Part shown: piece by piece, positions 54,708-63,916 of the stretch
Layout: every line of letters begins with the position of its first letter
Position numbering within the stretch: position 1 is the first letter of the stretch
Origin: Aequitasia blattaphilus
Lineage (GTDB): Bacteria; Bacillota; Clostridia; Lachnospirales; Lachnospiraceae
Length of the DNA: 64,000 bases
Reading direction: 5' to 3'
NCBI RefSeq assembly: GCF_024721305.1
Contig: NZ_JAMXOD010000012.1
Span: 47,912 to 111,911 of the forward strand
The notes under the pieces: generated by a model
Database searches by the model: none
Told to the model about the DNA's origin: nothing
The model's input: the letters and a program-made list of their open reading frames with translations, nothing else
Position numbers and translations under genes: made by a program

Positions 54708-55817
54708 ATGAGTTTTTCAATCAAACCAACAATTGCTGTCTATGATTCTTTAAAAGGTTTTATGGAAGAAAAACAAGTGGGAGAAGGCGATCTTATTGTT
54801 ACCAATGAGTATGTGCTGTCACCACAGTTAGGCGAAGCAAAAGCACCTTGTGCAGTATTGTATCAGGAAAAGTACGGACAAGGGGAGCCATCCGATGAGA
54901 TGGTGGATGCCATTCTTAAAGACATCAAAGGAAAGAACTACAAGAGAATCATTGCAATCGGCGGAGGTACAATTATTGATATATCGAAGCTGTTACGTTT
55001 TAATGATGATTATAATGTAGAAGAAATTTATGCCAAGGGAGTTGATTTGGTAAAAGAAAGGGAACTTATTGTAATTCCAACAACTTGCGGAACTGGAAGT
55101 GAAGTTACAAATATCTCCATCTTGGAATTCAAGAAGAAAAAGACAAAAATGGGATTGGCAGTACCTCAGCTTTTTGCTGACGAAGCAGCTTTAGTGCCAA
55201 AGATGTTATCCACTTTGCCTTATGGTGTTTTCGCCACCAGTTCAATTGATGCTTTGGTACATGCAATGGAGTCTTACGTATCACCGAAAGCGACAGCATT
55301 TTCCAGAATGTTTGGAAAAGCAGCAATGGAAAAAATTCTGAATGGTTACCAAAAAATGCAGAAAGAGCAGGAAGCAAAACTTCCAGCAGATATGGAAGAT
55401 TTTCTAATTGCCAGCACAATGGCAGGAGTTGCTTTTGGAAATGCAGGATGTGCAGCAGTACATGCCTTGGCTTATCCAATTGGTGCAATTTATCATGTGC
55501 CTCATGGAAAAGCAAACCATATGGTTTTTGAAGCAACCTTCAATATGTACAAAGAATTGGGCGCGGATCTAAGCCCTGTAGAAGAAGTTTTGGCAGAAAT
55601 TTTCAACTGCTCGAAAGAGGAATCTTGGAAGCAGATGTTTGACTTACTTGATTTTGTGTTAAAGAGAGAAAGCTTGGGAAGCATTGGAGTGGATGAAAAA
55701 ATAGCGGAAGAAATGGCGGCTTCTGTTATTGAAAATCAGCAGAGACTGCTGGCAAATAACCCAATTGAATTATCTCAGGAGCAGATAAAAATAATTTATG
55801 AAAGATGTATAAAATAA
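54708..55817 (+). CDS. 4hbD: 4-Hydroxybutyrate dehydrogenase (iron-dependent)
   Basis: A 369-residue iron-containing alcohol dehydrogenase. NAD-binding IAIGGGTIIDISK near residue 85, TTCGTGSEVT near residue 126, and metal ligands in DALVHAMESYVS (~183-194) and HVPHGKANHM (~264-273). It reduces succinate semialdehyde to 4-hydroxybutyrate. The family covers many alcohols; the assignment rests on the dehydratase and CoA-transferase genes immediately after it. AGGAGG precedes the start. Confidence 0.88.
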   Translation: MSFSIKPTIAVYDSLKGFMEEKQVGEGDLIVTNEYVLSPQLGEAKAPCAVLYQEKYGQGEPSDEMVDAILKDIKGKNYKRIIAIGGGTIIDISKLLRFNDDYNVEEIYAKGVDLVKERELIVIPTTCGTGSEVTNISILEFKKKKTKMGLAVPQLFADEAALVPKMLSTLPYGVFATSSIDALVHAMESYVSPKATAFSRMFGKAAMEKILNGYQKMQKEQEAKLPADMEDFLIASTMAGVAFGNAGCAAVHALAYPIGAIYHVPHGKANHMVFEATFNMYKELGADLSPVEEVLAEIFNCSKEESWKQMFDLLDFVLKRESLGSIGVDEKIAEEMAASVIENQQRLLANNPIELSQEQIKIIYERCIK

Positions 55818-55832
55818 AAAAGGAGAAAACAA

Positions 55833-57284
55833 ATGAAAACAAGAGAAGAGTATATCGAAAGTCTAAAAAAGCTTAACCTGGAAGTGTATCTTATGGGTGA
55901 AAAAGTAGATGTTCCAACAGAGCATCCAATCATTAAGCCTTCAATGAACTCAGTGGCTATGACCTATGAATTGGCTCAACAACCTGAATACGAAGAATTA
56001 ATGACTGCAACCTCCAACTTAACAGGAGAAAAAGTGAATCGTTTTGCACATCTTCACCAAAGCACAGATGACTTAATCAAGAAAGTGAAAATGCAAAGAC
56101 TTCTTGGACAGAAAACTGCCTCCTGCTTCCAGAGATGTGTGGGAATGGATGCTGCAAATGCAGTATATTCAACTACTTATGAGTGTGACGAAGCTCATGG
56201 AACAAACTACCATGAAAACTTCAAAAAATACTGGGAAAGAATTCAAAGAGAAGACCTTGTTGTGGATGGTGCCATGACGGATCCAAAAGGAGACCGTGCA
56301 CTTTCACCTTCGCAGCAAAAAGATCCAGATATGTATCTAAGAGTAGTAGAGACAAGGGAAGATGGAATCGTTGTACGTGGTTCTAAAGCCCATCAAACAG
56401 GAATTGTAAACTCACATGAAGTTATTGTAATGCCAACAATAGCAATGAGACCGGAAGATAAAGATTACGCAGTTGCTTTTGCCCTTCCATCTGATGCAGA
56501 AGGTATTTTCATGATTTACGGTCGTCAAAGCTGTGATACAAGAAAAATGGAACCAAATGCTGATATCGATGTTGGAAATAAGAACTTTGGAGGACATGAA
56601 GCATTAATGATTTTTGATAATGTTTTCGTTCCGAATGACCGCATCTTTATGAATGGTGAGACAGACTTTGCTGGTATGATGGTTGAAAGATTTGCATCTT
56701 ATCACCGTCAAAGCTATGGTGGATGTAAAGTTGGTGTTGGTGATGTTTTAATCGGAGCAACGGCATTGGCAGCAGATTATAACGGAGTACCAAAAGCAAG
56801 CCATATCAAAGACAAAATTATTGAAATGAATCACTTAAATGAAACCTTGTATTCTTGTGGTATTGCATGCTCTTGTGAAGGTTCAAAAATGAAGGCTGGA
56901 AACTACTATGTAGATACTTTACTTGCAAATGTCTGTAAACAGAACATTACTCGTATGCCTTATGAAATCACACGTCTTGCAGAGGATATTGCAGGTGGTT
57001 TGATGGTAACAATGCCAAGCCAGCAAGATTATGATAATGAAAAGCTAAGACCATACATTGATAAATATTTACAGGGTAATGCAGATGTTTCCACTGAGGA
57101 TCGCATGAGAATATTAAGATTAATTGAGAACATCACTCTAGGAACAGCAGCTGTTGGATATCGAACAGAATCTATGCATGGAGCGGGCTCACCTCAGGCT
57201 CAGAGAATTATGATTGGAAGACAGGCCAACGTTGAGCATAAAAAAGAGCTTGCAAAAAACATTGCAGGGATTAAGAAAAAATAG
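55833..57284 (+). CDS. abfD: 4-Hydroxybutyryl-CoA dehydratase / vinylacetyl-CoA isomerase
   Basis: A 483-residue flavoprotein with a [4Fe-4S] cluster that dehydrates 4-hydroxybutyryl-CoA to crotonyl-CoA by a ketyl-radical route. The cluster ligands can be placed: Cys98 and Cys102 (SCFQRC), His291 and Cys298 (HRQSYGGC), matching the known Cys/Cys/His/Cys set of the Clostridium aminobutyricum enzyme within one residue. Length also matches. This is the marker gene of the 4-hydroxybutyrate route. Confidence 0.95.
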   Translation: MKTREEYIESLKKLNLEVYLMGEKVDVPTEHPIIKPSMNSVAMTYELAQQPEYEELMTATSNLTGEKVNRFAHLHQSTDDLIKKVKMQRLLGQKTASCFQRCVGMDAANAVYSTTYECDEAHGTNYHENFKKYWERIQREDLVVDGAMTDPKGDRALSPSQQKDPDMYLRVVETREDGIVVRGSKAHQTGIVNSHEVIVMPTIAMRPEDKDYAVAFALPSDAEGIFMIYGRQSCDTRKMEPNADIDVGNKNFGGHEALMIFDNVFVPNDRIFMNGETDFAGMMVERFASYHRQSYGGCKVGVGDVLIGATALAADYNGVPKASHIKDKIIEMNHLNETLYSCGIACSCEGSKMKAGNYYVDTLLANVCKQNITRMPYEITRLAEDIAGGLMVTMPSQQDYDNEKLRPYIDKYLQGNADVSTEDRMRILRLIENITLGTAAVGYRTESMHGAGSPQAQRIMIGRQANVEHKKELAKNIAGIKKK

Positions 57285-57287
57285 TAT

Positions 57288-58850
57288 ATGAATATCTATG
57301 TAAAATTTTGTGGTGGGTGTAACCCTAGGTATGACCGGATGAAAGCGGTCAAAGAGATAGGGGGGCACCTGTCTGCAAAGATACAATTTACAAATCCGTC
57401 AGATGCTGACATTCATCTGCTGGTTGCAGGATGTGAAAGGAATTGTCCAAAAGGAACGGGACAGAAACCAGAAGTATTTATGAACCATCAGATTAGTGGG
57501 AAAGAAGTGATGAAACAAATTCTTGGATGGGGTGAAAAGATGCAGGATTACAAGGAAAAGTATAAGGACAAAATTGTCACTGCTGCAGAAGCAGTAAAGT
57601 GTATTAAGGACAATGACAGAGTTGCTATTGGACATGCATGTGGTGAACCAATTGCTCTGACAAAAGCTCTCTGTGACAGAATGGATGAGCTGAAAAATGT
57701 AGAAACAACAACAATGGTTGGTATGGGTGAAAGCGGATATTGTTCCGAGAAGGCCGAAGGTCATATCAGACACAATTCACTTTTTGTTGGAAAAAATGAG
57801 AGGGCTGCAATTAAAGAAGGTCGTGGAGACTACACGCCTCAGTACTTCTCAAGAATTCCTTCGTTATTTACAGATGGATTCATGCCTTTGGATGTTGCAC
57901 TGGTACAGGTCAGTACGCCAGACAAACATGGCTATGTAAGCTTGGGAGTTTCGGTGGACTATAGTTATACCGCTGCTAAGGTTGCGAAGATGAAAGTGGC
58001 TCAAATCAATAAAAACATGCCAAGATGTCATGGAGAATGCTTTATGCATTTAAGTGAGTTTGATTATTTGGTAGAAGAAGATATTCCGATGATTGAACTT
58101 CCACGAAGCGAACTTTCCGAAGTGGAAAAGAAAATCGGTGAAAATTGTGCAAGTCTGATTAAAGACGGAGATACCTTACAATTAGGGATTGGTGCACTTC
58201 CAGATGCAGTGTTGCTATCTTTAAAAGATAAAAAGGACTTGGGAATTCATTCTGAAATGTTTTCCGACGGTGTGGTGGAGCTGATTGAAGCAGGTGTTAT
58301 TACGAATAAGAAGAAGAATTTCAATCCGGGAAGATTGGTAGCAACCTTCCTTATGGGAAGTCAAAAACTTTATGATTTCGTTGATGATAATCCAACTGTT
58401 TACATGGCTTCTGCAAACTATACCAATGACCCTTATGTGATTGCAAAGAATGATAATCTGATTTCCATCAACTCTTGTGTGGCAGTGGACTTTATGGGAC
58501 AAGTCAGCTCAGAGAGTGTGGGAACGATGCAGATTTCTGGTGTAGGCGGACAGGTTGATTTCGTAAGAGGCGCGAACATGTCAAAAGGTGGTAAATCCAT
58601 TATTGCAATGAGTTCAACGGCAAAGGGTGGAAGTATTTCAAAGATTGTTCCTATGTTGGAACCAGGTGTGGCCGTTACAACAGGAAGAAATGATGTGGGT
58701 TACATTGTAACAGAGTATGGAATAGCAGATCTTAGAGGAAAATCTCTAAAAGAACGTGCCAAAGCACTGATTCAGATTGCTCATCCAAACTTCAGAGAAG
58801 AGCTCATTAGTCAATGGGAAGATAGATTTAAAATTAAATGGCAGGATTAA
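57288..58850 (+). CDS. abfT: 4-Hydroxybutyrate CoA-transferase with extra Cys-rich N-terminal domain
   Basis: A 520-residue protein. Residues ~85-520 match AbfT/Cat2 (start KIVTAAEAVKCIKDNDRVAI, then IHSEMFSDGVVELIEAG and GVGGQVDFVRGA), which transfers CoA to 4-hydroxybutyrate. AbfT is normally ~435 residues; the first 84 are additional and contain CGGCNPRYDR and AGCERNCPKGTG. The 57288 start has no clear ribosome site, whereas an internal ATG at 57540 is preceded by GGGGTG and begins exactly where AbfT should, so both a fusion and a separately initiated enzyme are possible. Confidence 0.85.
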   Translation: MNIYVKFCGGCNPRYDRMKAVKEIGGHLSAKIQFTNPSDADIHLLVAGCERNCPKGTGQKPEVFMNHQISGKEVMKQILGWGEKMQDYKEKYKDKIVTAAEAVKCIKDNDRVAIGHACGEPIALTKALCDRMDELKNVETTTMVGMGESGYCSEKAEGHIRHNSLFVGKNERAAIKEGRGDYTPQYFSRIPSLFTDGFMPLDVALVQVSTPDKHGYVSLGVSVDYSYTAAKVAKMKVAQINKNMPRCHGECFMHLSEFDYLVEEDIPMIELPRSELSEVEKKIGENCASLIKDGDTLQLGIGALPDAVLLSLKDKKDLGIHSEMFSDGVVELIEAGVITNKKKNFNPGRLVATFLMGSQKLYDFVDDNPTVYMASANYTNDPYVIAKNDNLISINSCVAVDFMGQVSSESVGTMQISGVGGQVDFVRGANMSKGGKSIIAMSSTAKGGSISKIVPMLEPGVAVTTGRNDVGYIVTEYGIADLRGKSLKERAKALIQIAHPNFREELISQWEDRFKIKWQD

Positions 58851-58863
58851 CGGAGGAGTAAAG

Positions 58864-60015
58864 ATGGATTTTAATTTAAGCAGTAAACACGAGATGGCAA
58901 GAACGTTATTTAGAGATTTTGCTGAAACAGAAGTAAAACCCCTTGCACAAGAGGTGGATGAGACCGAATGCTTCCCGGAAGAAACGGTAAAGAAAATGGC
59001 GAAATACGGATTCTTAGGAATTCCAGTACCCAAAGAATATGGTGGACAAGGTTGTGATATTTTGACCTACGCAATGTGTGTAGAAGAGCTGGCGAAGGTA
59101 TGTGGAACCACAGCTGTTATTGTATCGGCTCATACATCTTTGTGCGTGGATCCTATAATGACTTATGGAACAGAGGAACAAAAGCAGAAATACTTACCAG
59201 CACTTGCAAAAGGTGAGAAGCTGGGAGCTTTTGGACTGACAGAGCCAGGAGCAGGTACAGATGCTCAAGGACAACAAACAAAAGCTGTTCTTGATGGAGA
59301 TGAATGGGTATTAAATGGAAGTAAAATCTTTATCACAAACGGTAAATATGCAGATGTGTACATTGTAATCGCTGTGACTGGAACCGTTGAAAAAAGAGGG
59401 CGTCAAGTAAAAGAAATCTCTGCATTCATCGTTGAAAAAGGAACTCCAGGTTTTTCTTTTGGAACAAAGGAAAAGAAAATGGGTATCAGAGGATCTGCTA
59501 CTTATGAGCTAATCTTCACAGATTGCCGTATTCCAAAAGAAAATATGCTAGGTGCAAAAGGCAAAGGCTTTGGCATCGCAATGCATACTTTAGATGGAGG
59601 ACGTATCGGAATTGCATCTCAGGCATTAGGTCTTGCAGAAGGCGCATTAGAAACAACCATTGAGTACGTAAAAGAAAGAAAGCAGTTTGGAAGATCGATT
59701 TCTAAATTCCAGAATACTCAGTTCCAGCTTGCAGATATGGCTACAAAAGTAAAGGCGGCACAGTTGATGGTTTACAGAGCAGCTGAAGCAAAGAAAAGAG
59801 GCGGTAACTATAGTGTAGAAGCTTCTATGGCGAAGCTATATGCTGCAGAAACTGCAATGGAAGTAACAACCAAGGCAGTCCAATTACACGGCGGTTACGG
59901 TTATATCAGGGAATATGATGTAGAGCGTATGATGAGAGATGCTAAGATAACAGAGATTTATGAAGGAACATCAGAAGTACAGCGTATGGTTATAGCTGCA
60001 GATCTTTTGAAGTAG
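58864..60015 (+). CDS. bcd: Butyryl-CoA dehydrogenase
   Basis: A 383-residue short-chain acyl-CoA dehydrogenase reducing crotonyl-CoA to butyryl-CoA. FAD/substrate segments LTEPGAGTDAQGQ near residue 126 and KIFITNGKYADVY near residue 151 are present; the catalytic Glu is in TEIYEGTSEVQR near residue 367. The gene order bcd-etfB-etfA is that of electron-bifurcating Bcd/Etf, which couples NADH oxidation to ferredoxin reduction. The ATG at 58864 has GGAGG upstream; a start at 58777 lies within abfT. Confidence 0.93.
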   Translation: MDFNLSSKHEMARTLFRDFAETEVKPLAQEVDETECFPEETVKKMAKYGFLGIPVPKEYGGQGCDILTYAMCVEELAKVCGTTAVIVSAHTSLCVDPIMTYGTEEQKQKYLPALAKGEKLGAFGLTEPGAGTDAQGQQTKAVLDGDEWVLNGSKIFITNGKYADVYIVIAVTGTVEKRGRQVKEISAFIVEKGTPGFSFGTKEKKMGIRGSATYELIFTDCRIPKENMLGAKGKGFGIAMHTLDGGRIGIASQALGLAEGALETTIEYVKERKQFGRSISKFQNTQFQLADMATKVKAAQLMVYRAAEAKKRGGNYSVEASMAKLYAAETAMEVTTKAVQLHGGYGYIREYDVERMMRDAKITEIYEGTSEVQRMVIAADLLK

Positions 60016-60026
60016 GAGGACGAAAA

Positions 60027-60809
60027 GTGAAAATAGTTGTTTGTATAAAGCAGGTGCCGGATACAAAAGGCGGCGTACAGTTTAATCCAGATGGAACATT
60101 AAATAGAGGAGCAATGTTGGCAATTATGAATCCTGATGATAAAGCGGGATTAGAAGCGGCACTCCGTTTAAAAGATCAATACGGTGCAGAAGTAACCGTT
60201 ATCACCATGGGACTGCCTAAAGCTTCTGACGTATTAGTAGAAGCTATGGCTATGGGTGCAGATAAAGCAGTTTTAGTAACAGACAGAGTACTTGGTGGAG
60301 CCGATACATGGGCAACATCTACAACTTTGGCAGGCGCAATCCGCAATCTGGAGTATGATTTAATCATTACCGGACGCCAGGCAATTGATGGAGATACAGC
60401 TCAAGTTGGTCCTCAAATTTCTGAACACCTAAATATTCCTGTAATTTCTTATACTCAAAAGCTTGAAATTGAAGGAGATTACGTAGTAGCACAGCGTCAA
60501 TATGAAGACAGATACCACGTTGTAAAAGCGAAGATGCCTTGTTTGATTACTGCTCTTGCTGAATTGAACGAACCAAGATATATGACTCCAGGTGGAATTT
60601 TTGATGCTTATGATGCTGAGATTGTAGAATTCAACCGTAAGGATCTAATTGATGTAGAGGATTCAAACCTTGGATTAAAGGGATCTCCTACAAAGATAGC
60701 AAAGGCCTCTGATAAAGTCAGAAAAGGTGCAGGTGAACAGGTAAACTTAGACCCTGAAGCATCAGTTGGATACATACTTGAGAAGCTAAAAGAAAAGCAT
60801 GTTATATAG
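60027..60809 (+). CDS. etfB: Electron transfer flavoprotein, beta subunit
   Basis: A 260-residue EtfB: start KIVVCIKQVPDTKGGVQF, the AMAMGADKAVLVTD region, and GRQAIDGDTAQVGPQ near residue 117. It carries the flavin close to the NADH site in bifurcating Etfs. GTG start after AGGAGG, 11 nt from bcd. Confidence 0.93.
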   Translation: MKIVVCIKQVPDTKGGVQFNPDGTLNRGAMLAIMNPDDKAGLEAALRLKDQYGAEVTVITMGLPKASDVLVEAMAMGADKAVLVTDRVLGGADTWATSTTLAGAIRNLEYDLIITGRQAIDGDTAQVGPQISEHLNIPVISYTQKLEIEGDYVVAQRQYEDRYHVVKAKMPCLITALAELNEPRYMTPGGIFDAYDAEIVEFNRKDLIDVEDSNLGLKGSPTKIAKASDKVRKGAGEQVNLDPEASVGYILEKLKEKHVI

Positions 60810-60829
60810 ATAAAGGAGACTGGGACATA

Positions 60830-61876
60830 ATGAATTTAAATGAATATAAAGGTGTATATGTCTATGTACAGCAAGTAGATAATAAGATAGACGGAGTTGC
60901 TCTTGAACTTTTAGGAAAAGCAAGAGATTTGGCAAAAGATTTGGATACAGATGTAACAGCAGTACTTTTGGGAAGTGATGTAAAAGGTCTGGTAAAGAAG
61001 CTGGCACAGTATGGTGCTGATAAGGTGATTCTTGTAGATGATCCAGCACTTAAGGATTATCGTACAGAGCCATACACACATGCCCTTGCATCGATTATTA
61101 ATGAGTTTAAACCGGAAATTGTTTTAGTAGGTGCAACAGCAATCGGAAGAGATTTAGGACCTTTAGTATCTGCACGAGTACAGACAGGCTTAACAGCTGA
61201 CTGTACGCAGCTTGATATTGGAGATTTTCCGATTAAGCCAATGATGGGAAAAGAACAACAGCACAATCAGCTGTTAATGACCAGACCGGCTTTTGGAGGA
61301 AACACAATTGCAACAATTGCTTGTCCGGATAACCGTCCTCAGATGGCGACAGTAAGACCTGGTGTCATGCAGAAAATTGAAAAAATTGCAGATGCTGAGG
61401 CAGAAGTGATTGCGTACAATCCTGGATTTGAAGAAAATAATAAATACGTTGAGATTGTAGATGTTGTGAAGAGTCTTTCTAATACAGTGGATATTATGGA
61501 TGCAAATATTTTGGTATCTGGTGGACGTGGAGTAGGTGGTCCAGAGAATTTCTATATTTTAGAAGAGCTTGCAAAAGCAATTGGTGGAGAAGTGAGTTGT
61601 TCAAGAGCCGTTGTAGATGCAGGATGGAAACCAAAAGATTTACAGGTAGGACAGACAGGAAAGACGGTTCGACCAAATGTATATTTTGCAATTGGTATCT
61701 CGGGAGCAATTCAGCATGTGGCAGGAATGGAAGAAGCAGATATTATTATTGCAATCAATAAAGATGAAACGGCACCTATTTTTGATGTGGCGGATTACGG
61801 AATTGTAGGAGATTACAAACAAATCGTTCCGACACTTGCAAAGAGCCTGGAAAGTATTGCGGCTACGGAGGCATAA
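60830..61876 (+). CDS. etfA: Electron transfer flavoprotein, alpha subunit
   Basis: A 348-residue EtfA: N-terminal domain, then the C-terminal FAD domain with VSGGRGVGGPENF near residue 225, RAVVDAGWKP near residue 260, VGQTGKTVRPNVY and GISGAIQHVAGM. It has no N-terminal ferredoxin domain. Works with EtfB and Bcd. Confidence 0.93.
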   Translation: MNLNEYKGVYVYVQQVDNKIDGVALELLGKARDLAKDLDTDVTAVLLGSDVKGLVKKLAQYGADKVILVDDPALKDYRTEPYTHALASIINEFKPEIVLVGATAIGRDLGPLVSARVQTGLTADCTQLDIGDFPIKPMMGKEQQHNQLLMTRPAFGGNTIATIACPDNRPQMATVRPGVMQKIEKIADAEAEVIAYNPGFEENNKYVEIVDVVKSLSNTVDIMDANILVSGGRGVGGPENFYILEELAKAIGGEVSCSRAVVDAGWKPKDLQVGQTGKTVRPNVYFAIGISGAIQHVAGMEEADIIIAINKDETAPIFDVADYGIVGDYKQIVPTLAKSLESIAATEA

Positions 61877-61878
61877 AG

Positions 61879-62541
61879 ATGGAGTATTTTGATTTAATAT
61901 CAAAAAGACAAAGCATTCGTAAATATAAAGAAGAAGGAATCCCTCGCAAGGACATTGAGAAAATTTTAGATGCAGCGAGGATTGCTCCTTCGGGAAAAAA
62001 TCTTCAAAACTGGCGTTTCTTTGTTTTGGACACAAAGGAAAATATTAATCTTTTGTGCCAAGTAATTGCAGACAAGAATGAAGAAATTTCAGCAAAACTT
62101 GAAAAAGATGATGAAGAAGCAGCGAATAGATTTCGTAAGTTCTGTAAGAATTTCACGTTATTTATTAAGAATGCTCCAGTTGTTATTCTTACTTTGGGAA
62201 AGGATTATCTACCCTCTGGCTACCATGAAATGAAAAAGAGCGGAGCCTCAGAAGAAGAACTGAATTATTTGGCGTATAAACCAAATCCGGGAATGCAGAA
62301 TATAGGAGCTGCGATGGAGCACATGACTCTTGCAGCAACGGATTTAGGCTACGGTTCTTGCTGGCTTACCAGTGCAAATTACGCAGGGGAAGAAATCGTA
62401 AATCTGATTAAGGAAAAAACAGGTTTTGATGAAGAAGGATTTTTCTTCACTTGTTTAATGAGTTTTGGTGTGCCTGCTGATGTAGAGCATAAAAGTCCAA
62501 AGAGAAAAGAATTAGAGGATATTTGTTATTTTGTAGATTAG
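61879..62541 (+). CDS. Nitroreductase-family flavoprotein
   Basis: A 220-residue FMN-dependent oxidoreductase: start RQSIRKYKEEGIPRKDIEKI, FMN contacts in AARIAPSGKNLQNW near residue 35, and a late GYGSCWLTSANYAGEE segment near residue 155. Substrate cannot be told. It begins 2 nt after etfA, so it is translated with the butyryl-CoA genes and may handle a related flavin redox step or detoxification. Confidence 0.85.
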   Translation: MEYFDLISKRQSIRKYKEEGIPRKDIEKILDAARIAPSGKNLQNWRFFVLDTKENINLLCQVIADKNEEISAKLEKDDEEAANRFRKFCKNFTLFIKNAPVVILTLGKDYLPSGYHEMKKSGASEEELNYLAYKPNPGMQNIGAAMEHMTLAATDLGYGSCWLTSANYAGEEIVNLIKEKTGFDEEGFFFTCLMSFGVPADVEHKSPKRKELEDICYFVD

Positions 62542-62545
62542 AATT

Positions 62546-62613
62546 AAAAAAGGAAGGGATCTTCAATCAACTTGGGTAAGAACGAGCTTGATTGTGGATG
62601 CCTTCTTTTTTCT
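62546..62613 (+). terminator. Terminator after the butyryl-CoA operon
   Basis: A long imperfect stem: AAAAAAGGAAGG with CCTTCTTTTTT and CAATCAA with TTGATTG, ending in a T-rich tract. Confidence 0.75.
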
Positions 62614-62670
62614 TCTTTGTAAATATGCTAGAGTAAGTACTAGAGAAAAAGGATGGAAGGGAGTCTGGGT

Positions 62671-63774
62671 ATGATTATTCGAAATGGTTTGGTTTTCGGT
62701 GAAGATGGATTGTATACTTCGAAAGATATTTTTATTGAGGGTGGGAGAATTGTTTCGGATAAAGAAGGCTTAAGTGACCGAACTTCCATTGATGCATCGG
62801 GATTAAAGGTGATTCCAGGATTGATTGATATTCATAGCCATGGGGCGGCAGGGTATGATTTTTCGGATGGTTCTAAGAAAGGCTTGGTGGAGATATTAAA
62901 ATATCAGAAGAGCCAGGGGATTACATCTTACTGTCCTACATCCATGTCTTTACCTGAACAGATGTTAATGAAGGCGTTTAAGACAGCTGCTGATTTAGAA
63001 AAGGATGAGAAGAATGCCAGAATTGTGGGAATTAACATGGAAGGCCCGTTTTTAGATGTTGTCAAAAAAGGGGCTCACCGGGCTGAGTATATTAAAAAGC
63101 CGGATATTGAAATGTTTAAAAAATGCAATGAAATCAGTGGGAACCAGATAAAAATTGTCACTTTAGCACCCGATATAAAGGGAGGAGAAAAATTTATTGA
63201 GGAGCTCCAAAATCAAGTCGTTATTGCTCTGGGACATACAGAAGCAGATTACGAAACCTGTATTCATGGGCTGAAAAAGGGGGCAAACCACATCACTCAC
63301 TTATATAATGCAATGCTTCCTTTGGGACATCGTGAGCCTGGTTTGGTTGGAGCAGCCTTTGATTGTGAAAATTGTACAGTGGAATTAATAGGAGATGGAG
63401 TTCATGTTCATCCATCAGTAGTGCGAATGACCTTTCAGCTATTTGGCAGTAAGCGAGTCATTCTAGTCAGTGATTCTATGAGAGCAACTGGGATGGAAAA
63501 TGGAAAATATGATTTGGGAGGGCAGACTGTAGTAGTTGAAAACGGAAAAGCGACACTGACAGATGGAACCATTGCGGGATCGGCTGTAAATCTGTTCACC
63601 TGTGTCAAACGTGTGATTAGTATGGGGGTTCCAGAGGGAATGGCGCTGCTGGCAGCGACCCGTAATCCTGCAAAACGAATTGGCATTTACCATGATACAG
63701 GGTCACTGACGGCAGGGAAGAGAGCAGACATTGTTTTGACAGACCAAAATCTAAATGTCCTAGAGGTTCTCTAA
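62671..63774 (+). CDS. nagA: N-acetylglucosamine-6-phosphate deacetylase
   Basis: A 367-residue amidohydrolase removing acetate from GlcNAc-6-phosphate. Motifs: GLIDIHSHGAAGYDF near residue 51, NMEGPFL near residue 123, HLYNAMLPLGHREPG near residue 212, GDGVHVHP near residue 242, and the catalytic Asp in LVSDSMRATGM near residue 266. The ATG at 62671 has GGAAGGGAG about 8 nt upstream; an in-frame ATG at 62653 is less well placed. nagB is not adjacent. Confidence 0.92.
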   Translation: MIIRNGLVFGEDGLYTSKDIFIEGGRIVSDKEGLSDRTSIDASGLKVIPGLIDIHSHGAAGYDFSDGSKKGLVEILKYQKSQGITSYCPTSMSLPEQMLMKAFKTAADLEKDEKNARIVGINMEGPFLDVVKKGAHRAEYIKKPDIEMFKKCNEISGNQIKIVTLAPDIKGGEKFIEELQNQVVIALGHTEADYETCIHGLKKGANHITHLYNAMLPLGHREPGLVGAAFDCENCTVELIGDGVHVHPSVVRMTFQLFGSKRVILVSDSMRATGMENGKYDLGGQTVVVENGKATLTDGTIAGSAVNLFTCVKRVISMGVPEGMALLAATRNPAKRIGIYHDTGSLTAGKRADIVLTDQNLNVLEVL

Positions 63775-63886
63775 GGAGGGGACAGCTATATCTCATAATA
63801 ATAGACAACAAAACGGGTAAAAGAAGAGGGGATATTGGACTATTTGTTCAAAAAGAGAAAGACAGTAAAAAAAGTGAAAATAGTTA

Positions 63887-63916
63887 TTGACTTTTGCTTG
63901 GATACCATGCTATTAT
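63887..63916 (+). promoter_or_regulatory. Probable rRNA operon promoter
   Basis: TTGACT (63887-63892), 18-nt spacer, TATTAT (63911-63916), followed by a leader of rRNA type. Confidence 0.6.
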
